Source of the DNA: UBA2897 sp036733925
GTDB taxonomy: Bacteria; Bacillota; Negativicutes; Selenomonadales; Selenomonadaceae
Direction of reading: 5' to 3'
Length of the DNA: 64,000 nucleotides
Assembly: GCA_036733925.1 (NCBI GenBank)
Contig: DAIMZO010000005.1
Location: 1 to 64,000, forward strand
Below are positions 59,200 to 64,000 of the stretch, piece by piece (the first letter of the stretch is position 1; every line of letters begins with the position of its first letter). The position numbers were made by a program, and so were the translations under genes. The notes beneath the pieces were generated by a model, which was not told the DNA's origin, did no database searches, and saw nothing but the letters and a program-made list of their open reading frames with translations.

Positions 59200-60867
59200 T
59201 CAGAAAAGTCCCGTAATCTTGCCGTTTGCATCGATGTCCATGTTCTCGGCCGCCGGATGCTTCGGCAGGCCCGGCATGGTCAGGATGTTGCCGGTCAGCG
59301 CGACGATGAAGCCTGCACCGGCCGAGACGCGGAGCTCGCGCACCGTGATGCGGAAGCCCGTCGGACGGCCGAGCTTCGCCGGGTCATCCGAGAGCGAGTA
59401 CTGCGTCTTTGCCATGCAGACCGGCATCTTGTCAAGGCCGAGGCTCTCAATCTCCGCGAGCTGCTTCCGTGCGGCCTTCGTGAAGTCGACGCCGTCCGCG
59501 CCGTAGATGGTCTTGGCGATCTTCTCGATCTTTGCGGGGATACTCTCCTCCACATCGTAGATATAATGGAAATGATTTTCCTTCTTCGTCGCCTCGATGA
59601 CCTTGTCTGCGAGCTCGAGGCCGCCCTCGCCGCCCTTGGCCCAGACCTCGGAAAGCGCGACGGACGCGCCGAGCTTCTCGCAGGCCTGACGGACGAAGTT
59701 GAGCTCCTCCTCGGTATCCGTCGGGAAGCGGTTGATCGCGACGACCGCCGGCAGGCCGAAGGCCTGAATGTTCTCGATATGCTTCGTGAGGTTCGCGAGG
59801 CCCTTCTCGAGCGCCTGCATGTCGCGCTTGTTGAGTTCTTTCTTATCGAGACCGCCGTGCATCTTCAGCGCGCGAACCGTCGCGACAATCACGACGGCAT
59901 CCGGGCGCAGGCCCGCGAAGCGGCATTTGATGTCGAGGAATTTCTCCGCGCCGAGGTCTGCGCCGAAGCCGGCCTCCGTGATTGCGTAGTCCGCGAATTT
60001 CAGCGCGTATTTCGTCGCCATGACGCTGTTGCAGCCATGTGCGATATTCGCGAACGGGCCGCCGTGGATGAAGGCCGGCGTGCCCTCGAGCGTCTGCACG
60101 AGGTTCGGCTTGATCGCGTCCTTGAAGAGGAGCGTCAGCGCGCCCGTCACATTCAGCTCGTCGGCGCGCACGGCGCGGCCATCGTAGGTATAGCCGATGA
60201 TGATCTCGCCGAGGCGCTTCTTCATGTCCTCGAGGCCGTCGGCGAGGCAAAGGATGGCCATCATCTCCGAGGCCACCGTGATGTCGAAACCCGTCTCGCG
60301 CGGCACGCCGTGTGCCTTGCCGCCGAGGCCGATCACGACATGGCGCAGCGCGCGGTCGTTGAGGTCGAGCACGCGTTTCCACGTGATGCGGCGCGGGTCG
60401 AGCCCGAGCGCGTTGCCCTGATGGATGTGGTTGTCGATGACGGCCGCGAGCAGGTTATGCGCCGTCGTGATTGCGTGGAAGTCGCCCGTGAAATGCAGGT
60501 TGATGTCCTCCATCGGCACGACCTGCGCATAGCCGCCGCCGGCCGCGCCGCCCTTCATGCCGAAGCATGGGCCGAGTGACGGCTCGCGCAGCGCGACGAC
60601 CGTCTTCTTGCCCTGGCGGTGGAACGCATCCGCGAGGCCGACGCTCGTCGTCGTCTTGCCCTCGCCGGCCGACGTCGGGTTGATGGCCGTCACGAGGATC
60701 AGCTTACCGTTCGGGCGGTCCTTGACGCGCTCCCAAGCCTCCGGCGTGACCTTTGCCTTGTACTTCCCGTAGAGCTCCAGGTCGTCCTCAGAAATGCCCA
60801 GCTTCTTCGCGATTTCCTGAATGGGGCGCATCTCGGCGCTCTGTGCGATCTCGACATCAGATTTCAT
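59200..60867 (-). CDS. fhs: Formate-tetrahydrofolate ligase
   Basis: A 555-residue ATP-dependent enzyme producing 10-formyl-THF. The ATP loop is INPTSAGEGKTTTSVGLADA; further signatures are LREPSLGPCFGMKGGAAGGG, IDNHIHQGNALGLDPRRITW, FADYAITEAGFGADLGAEKF and the C-terminal LTGNILTMPGLPKHPAA. ATG at 60867 follows GAGGAGAG; the longer frame is not family. Gap of 87 bases from folD, 16 to the MTHFR-like gene. It feeds the C1 pool for purines and methionine, or formate assimilation. Confidence 0.97.
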   Translation of the reverse strand: MKSDVEIAQSAEMRPIQEIAKKLGISEDDLELYGKYKAKVTPEAWERVKDRPNGKLILVTAINPTSAGEGKTTTSVGLADAFHRQGKKTVVALREPSLGPCFGMKGGAAGGGYAQVVPMEDINLHFTGDFHAITTAHNLLAAVIDNHIHQGNALGLDPRRITWKRVLDLNDRALRHVVIGLGGKAHGVPRETGFDITVASEMMAILCLADGLEDMKKRLGEIIIGYTYDGRAVRADELNVTGALTLLFKDAIKPNLVQTLEGTPAFIHGGPFANIAHGCNSVMATKYALKFADYAITEAGFGADLGAEKFLDIKCRFAGLRPDAVVIVATVRALKMHGGLDKKELNKRDMQALEKGLANLTKHIENIQAFGLPAVVAINRFPTDTEEELNFVRQACEKLGASVALSEVWAKGGEGGLELADKVIEATKKENHFHYIYDVEESIPAKIEKIAKTIYGADGVDFTKAARKQLAEIESLGLDKMPVCMAKTQYSLSDDPAKLGRPTGFRITVRELRVSAGAGFIVALTGNILTMPGLPKHPAAENMDIDANGKITGLF

Positions 60868-60954
60868 TTGGCTCTCTCCTCTTTTTCCGCCCGCGCGTTC
60901 CAATCTCCGCAGGCTCACATAAAGCTTTATCCCAAAATGCCCGGAGGGCATGGA

Positions 60955-61833
60955 TCAACGGACTTGCATCTCCGCGGCGCGCACGACGTTCTGCATGAGC
61001 ATCGCGACGGTCAGCAGACCGACGCCGCCCGGCACCGGCGTGATCGCGCCGGCAATCTCGCATACCGCGTCAAAATCGACGTCGCCGACGAGCTTCCCCT
61101 TCGGGTGCTCCTCATCCGGTGCGAGCCGGTTGATGCCGACGTCGATGACGGCCGCGCCGGGCTTCACCATATCCGCCGTGATGAAATGCGGCCGGCCGAC
61201 CGCCGCGACGAGGATATCCGCCTCGCGCGTGATGGCCGCGAGATCCTTCGTATGGCTGTGGCAGATCGTAACCGTCGCGTGCTTCGCCAGCAGCAAATGC
61301 AGCATCGGCTTGCCGACGATGTTGCTGCGCCCGACGATGACCGCGCGCCGGCCGTCGATGGGGATGCCCGCATGCTCGAGCATGCGCACGCAGCCCGTCG
61401 GCGTGCACGGCGTGAGCCCCGGGATGCCGAGCACGAGCTTGCCCATGTTGACCGGGTGGAAGCCATCGACATCCTTTGCCGGGTCGATGTGCTCGAGAAT
61501 CTCCGCCTCATGCGCGTGGAGCCCGTCTGGCAGCGGCAGCTGCACGAGGATGCCGTGGATCTTCTCCGACGCGTTGAGGCTCTCGATCTTCCCGATCAGC
61601 TCCGCCTTCGTCGTGCTCTCCGGCATGCGCACGACCTCGGAATAAAGGCCGACCTCCGCGCAGGCCTTATCCTTGTTCCGCACGTAGACCTGCGACGCGG
61701 CGTCGCTGCCGACGAGCACGACGGCGAGCCCCGGCGTCACGCCGTGCGCCCGGACGAGCGCCTCGGCGCGCACGCGCGCATCGTCCTTGAACGCCTGCGC
61801 GAACGCCTTTCCCGAAAGGATGCTTGCTGGCAT
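60955..61833 (-). CDS. folD: Bifunctional methylenetetrahydrofolate dehydrogenase/cyclohydrolase
   Basis: A 292-residue enzyme that interconverts methylene-, methenyl- and formyl-THF with NADP. Signatures are VGSDAASQVYVRNKDKACAE (catalytic Lys), GILVQLPLPDGLHAHEAEIL, KDVDGFHPVNMGKL, PCTPTGCVRMLEHAGI and VIVGRSNIVGKPMLHLLLA. The pairing with fhs is functional: the two act in series. Confidence 0.97.
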   Translation of the reverse strand: MPASILSGKAFAQAFKDDARVRAEALVRAHGVTPGLAVVLVGSDAASQVYVRNKDKACAEVGLYSEVVRMPESTTKAELIGKIESLNASEKIHGILVQLPLPDGLHAHEAEILEHIDPAKDVDGFHPVNMGKLVLGIPGLTPCTPTGCVRMLEHAGIPIDGRRAVIVGRSNIVGKPMLHLLLAKHATVTICHSHTKDLAAITREADILVAAVGRPHFITADMVKPGAAVIDVGINRLAPDEEHPKGKLVGDVDFDAVCEIAGAITPVPGGVGLLTVAMLMQNVVRAAEMQVR

Positions 61834-61863
61834 AAAATTCCCCCTTTGGCATGGACGGCCATC

Positions 61864-62712
61864 TCAGAAATAGAAGCTCGCCCAGGTAAACAAGAATATC
61901 GCGACGGACACGATGCCGTTGCGCATGAAGTAGCGCTGCGTCACGCGCGAGAAATCCGTCGGGCTGACGATATGGTGCTGATAGATGAGCGTCACGGCCG
62001 CGACCGCGACGCCGATGTAGTAGGGCACGCCGAGCCTCATCATGGCACCGAGCACGAGGAACAGCGCGATGCAGAGCACGTGCCCCGCCGTCGCGATGCG
62101 GAACGCATTGCGCGCACCATAGGAAACAGCGAGCGAGTGCAGGCCCTGCGAGCGGTCGAAGGCCTCGTCCTGCGCGCCGTACATCGCGTCAAACGAACCG
62201 ATCCAGAGCGCAACCGCCGTGCAGAGCACGAGGATTGGCGGCTCGATGGTTCCGCTCACGCCAACCCAGCCGCCCGCCGGCGCCATCGCGATGGCGAGGC
62301 CGAGAAAGTAATGCACCCAGCCCGTCACGCGCTTCATGAACGGATAGATGAGGCATGGGATAGCCGCGAGCGGCAGCAGGTAGATGCAGATGGGCTGCAA
62401 TTGCAGCACCGCAAAAACCATCAGCGCGAGCGTCAGCACGATGAAGATCTCTGCCTCGCGCTTCGAGATGCGGCCGCTGACCATCGCGCGGTATTGCATG
62501 CGCGGCTGCTGCCGGTCGTATTTCAGATCCGCGAGGTTGTCCATCGCGAGCGAGGCCGCGCGGCCCGCCGTGATTGCGACGGCGATCCAGACGATATCCC
62601 ATACGTGTGGATGCCCGCCAGCCGCGAGGAACGCGGCCATGAACGCGAACGGCAGATCAAAGATTGTATGGTGCAGCGCGACATTGTTGATATGCGCTTT
62701 GATGTCAATCAT
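61864..62712 (-). CDS. UbiA-family prenyltransferase
   Basis: A 282-residue intramembrane prenyltransferase with about nine helices. The first Asp-rich motif is in AASLAMDNLADLKYDRQQPR and the second region is IGSFDAMYGAQDEAFDRSQG, with DxxxD patterns for prenyl-diphosphate magnesium. It attaches a polyprenyl chain to an aromatic acid; with the UbiD decarboxylase upstream the product is likely a menaquinone precursor, by the chorismate/futalosine route (inference). ATGA overlap with ubiD, so ATG at 62712 was chosen. Confidence 0.88.
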   Translation of the reverse strand: MIDIKAHINNVALHHTIFDLPFAFMAAFLAAGGHPHVWDIVWIAVAITAGRAASLAMDNLADLKYDRQQPRMQYRAMVSGRISKREAEIFIVLTLALMVFAVLQLQPICIYLLPLAAIPCLIYPFMKRVTGWVHYFLGLAIAMAPAGGWVGVSGTIEPPILVLCTAVALWIGSFDAMYGAQDEAFDRSQGLHSLAVSYGARNAFRIATAGHVLCIALFLVLGAMMRLGVPYYIGVAVAAVTLIYQHHIVSPTDFSRVTQRYFMRNGIVSVAIFLFTWASFYF

Positions 62713-64000
62713 TCGTCCAGTCCAAGCTCCTTCCACTTGGCGTCGACCATCTTCTTGACGTCCTCGCGCATCGCGATCTCATCCGGCCACTCGCGTGTAT
62801 GGCCTTCCTCCGGCCAGGACTTCGTCGCGTCGATGCCAAGCTTCGCGCCCCATTTCGCCATTGGCGAGGAATGATCGAGCACGTCGAGCGGGCCCTCGAC
62901 GATCTCGAGGTCGTGTTTCGCGTCGATGTTGTTGAACACGCGCCACCAGACCTCTTTCATATCCTGCACATTGACGTGCGCGTCGACGACGATGATCATC
63001 TTGACGTTCATCATCTGGCCCATGCCCCAGAGTGCGTGCATGACCTTGCGCGCCTGCATCGGGTAGGTCTTCTTGATGGACACGACGACGCAGTCGTGGA
63101 ACACGCCCTCGAGCGGCATGTTGATGTCGACGATCTCCGGCATCATCTCCTGCATCAGCGGCAGGAAGATGCGCTCGGTCGCCTTCGCGAGATAGCAGTC
63201 CTCCATCGGCGGCTTGCCGACCACGGTCGCCGCGTAGATCGGATCCTTGCGGTGCGTGATCGCCGTGATGTGGAACACCGGGTAGTCGTCCGCGAGGGAA
63301 TAGTAGCCCGTATGGTCGCCGAACGGCCCCTCGCGGCGCTTCTCGTCGGTCAGCACATAGCCCTCGAGCACGATTTCGGCCGTCGCCGGCACCTCGAGAT
63401 CGACGGTCTTGCATTTGACCATCTCGACCGATTTATGCCGCAGGAAGCCCGCGAACACCATCTCGTCGATGTCGCGCGGCAGCGGCGCGGTCGCCGCGTA
63501 GGTCAGCACCGGATCCGTGCCGATTGCGACGGCGGCCTCGATGCGGTCGCCGCCCATCGCCTTCATGTCGCGGAAGTTGTCCGCGCCGTTCTTATGGATA
63601 TGCCAATGCATGCCGGTCGTGCGGCTGTCGTATTTCTGCAGGCGGTACATGCCGACGTTGCGCTTGCCCGTCTTCGGGTTCTTCGTGAAGACGAGCGGCA
63701 GCGTCACGAACGGGCCGCCGTCTTGCGGCCAGCAGGTCAGGATTGGGATCTCGTCGAGGTTCGGGTTCTCCGTCTCGACGACCTCCTGGCATGGCGCATT
63801 TTTCACATACTTCGGGAAATTGATGGCGCCCTTCAGCATCGGCACGAGGTGCAGCGCGTCGAGCTTGTGCGCGAGCGAGACCTTCGGGATCCGCAGCAGC
63901 TCGCGGATCTCGTCGCCGATATCGTCGAGCTTCTCGACGCCGAGCGCGAGCGACATGCGCTCGTAGCTGCCGAACGCGTTCATGAGCACCGGCATCTTCG
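62709..64000 (-). CDS. UbiD-family decarboxylase, 5' end outside the window
   Basis: A 428-residue visible part of a UbiD/MqnL-type decarboxylase that uses prenylated FMN. It starts inside the family at PVLMNAFGSYERMSLALG, so about 50-60 N-terminal residues lie beyond 64000. Motifs include MHWHIHKNGADNFRDMKAMG, EGPFGDHTGYYSLADDYPVF, ITHRKDPIYAATVVGKPPME and VDINMPLEGVFHDCVVVSIK. It removes the carboxyl group of the prenylated aromatic intermediate. Overlaps the prenyltransferase gene, showing joint function in quinone synthesis. Confidence 0.9.
   Translation of the reverse strand, partial: KMPVLMNAFGSYERMSLALGVEKLDDIGDEIRELLRIPKVSLAHKLDALHLVPMLKGAINFPKYVKNAPCQEVVETENPNLDEIPILTCWPQDGGPFVTLPLVFTKNPKTGKRNVGMYRLQKYDSRTTGMHWHIHKNGADNFRDMKAMGGDRIEAAVAIGTDPVLTYAATAPLPRDIDEMVFAGFLRHKSVEMVKCKTVDLEVPATAEIVLEGYVLTDEKRREGPFGDHTGYYSLADDYPVFHITAITHRKDPIYAATVVGKPPMEDCYLAKATERIFLPLMQEMMPEIVDINMPLEGVFHDCVVVSIKKTYPMQARKVMHALWGMGQMMNVKMIIVVDAHVNVQDMKEVWWRVFNNIDAKHDLEIVEGPLDVLDHSSPMAKWGAKLGIDATKSWPEEGHTREWPDEIAMREDVKKMVDAKWKELGLDE

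Noticed and set aside
1..64000. CRISPR array, tRNA, rRNA, prophage or intact insertion sequence
   Set aside because: No regular spaced repeats, no cloverleaf-like sequence noticed, and no transposase or integrase motif was found in any frame.

Overview
The window is a high-GC chromosomal segment, mostly on the minus strand, from a member of the Firmicutes class Negativicutes. The best guess is a motile Selenomonas-like Selenomonadaceae (inference). The guess rests on the gene order rpsB-tsf / pyrH-frr-uppS-cdsA-dxr-rseP-ispG-proS, a Firmicute-type L27 with a cleavable N-terminus next to its protease gene prp, an mre-min-rodA block, a large flagellin, and an NfnAB plus folate C1 cluster typical of anaerobes. 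I see no rRNA, tRNA, CRISPR, phage or intact insertion sequence.

Layout. 1-1000: two small broken reading frames (an anchored protein and a MarR remnant) beside an AtpZ-like gene. 1.2-5.4 kb: a MATE exporter and two aldo/keto reductases facing a LysR regulator. 5.5-15.7 kb: proline-tRNA ligase, isoprenoid and lipid synthesis (ispG, dxr, uppS, cdsA), the RseP protease, and the translation genes frr, pyrH, tsf and rpsB. 15.7-15.82 kb: a compact small-RNA candidate with its own promoter and terminator. 15.9-20.6 kb: a methyltransferase-glycosyltransferase fusion, flagellin with a sigma-28-type promoter, and an XRE regulator. 20.7-33.6 kb: RNase G, a radical SAM fusion, a 150-bp inverted-repeat element, then rodA, minE, minD, minC, mrdA, mreD, mreC, mreB, radC and a DUF4321 gene. 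33.7-35.2 kb: a nuclease-tail remnant and cheV.

35.4-44.5 kb is a long housekeeping run: rplU-prp-rpmA, then obg-yhbY-proB-proA-small membrane protein-nadD-yqeK-LCP-rsfS-cvfB. 44.8-49.1 kb is a pectin-oligomer locus (GH105, GPH-family transporter, GH28), in which the GH28 has no signal peptide. 49.3-52.6 kb carries gpsA (interrupted by an assembly gap), tcdA and a divergent ftsZ with an unusual leader. 52.6-55.5 kb has a GntP-family permease divergent from a lone GltD-like flavoprotein. 55.5-64 kb holds an exonuclease, nfnB-nfnA, a methylenetetrahydrofolate reductase-like gene, fhs, folD, a UbiA prenyltransferase and a UbiD decarboxylase cut by the window edge.

How they fit together: the core is growth, envelope and shape biology. 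The accessory parts suggest chemotactic motility with a possibly modified flagellin, uptake and cytoplasmic breakdown of unsaturated pectin fragments, and redox balancing through NfnAB coupled to folate C1 chemistry and quinone assembly. Function calls rest on recognised motifs and gene order read by eye; no database search was run.
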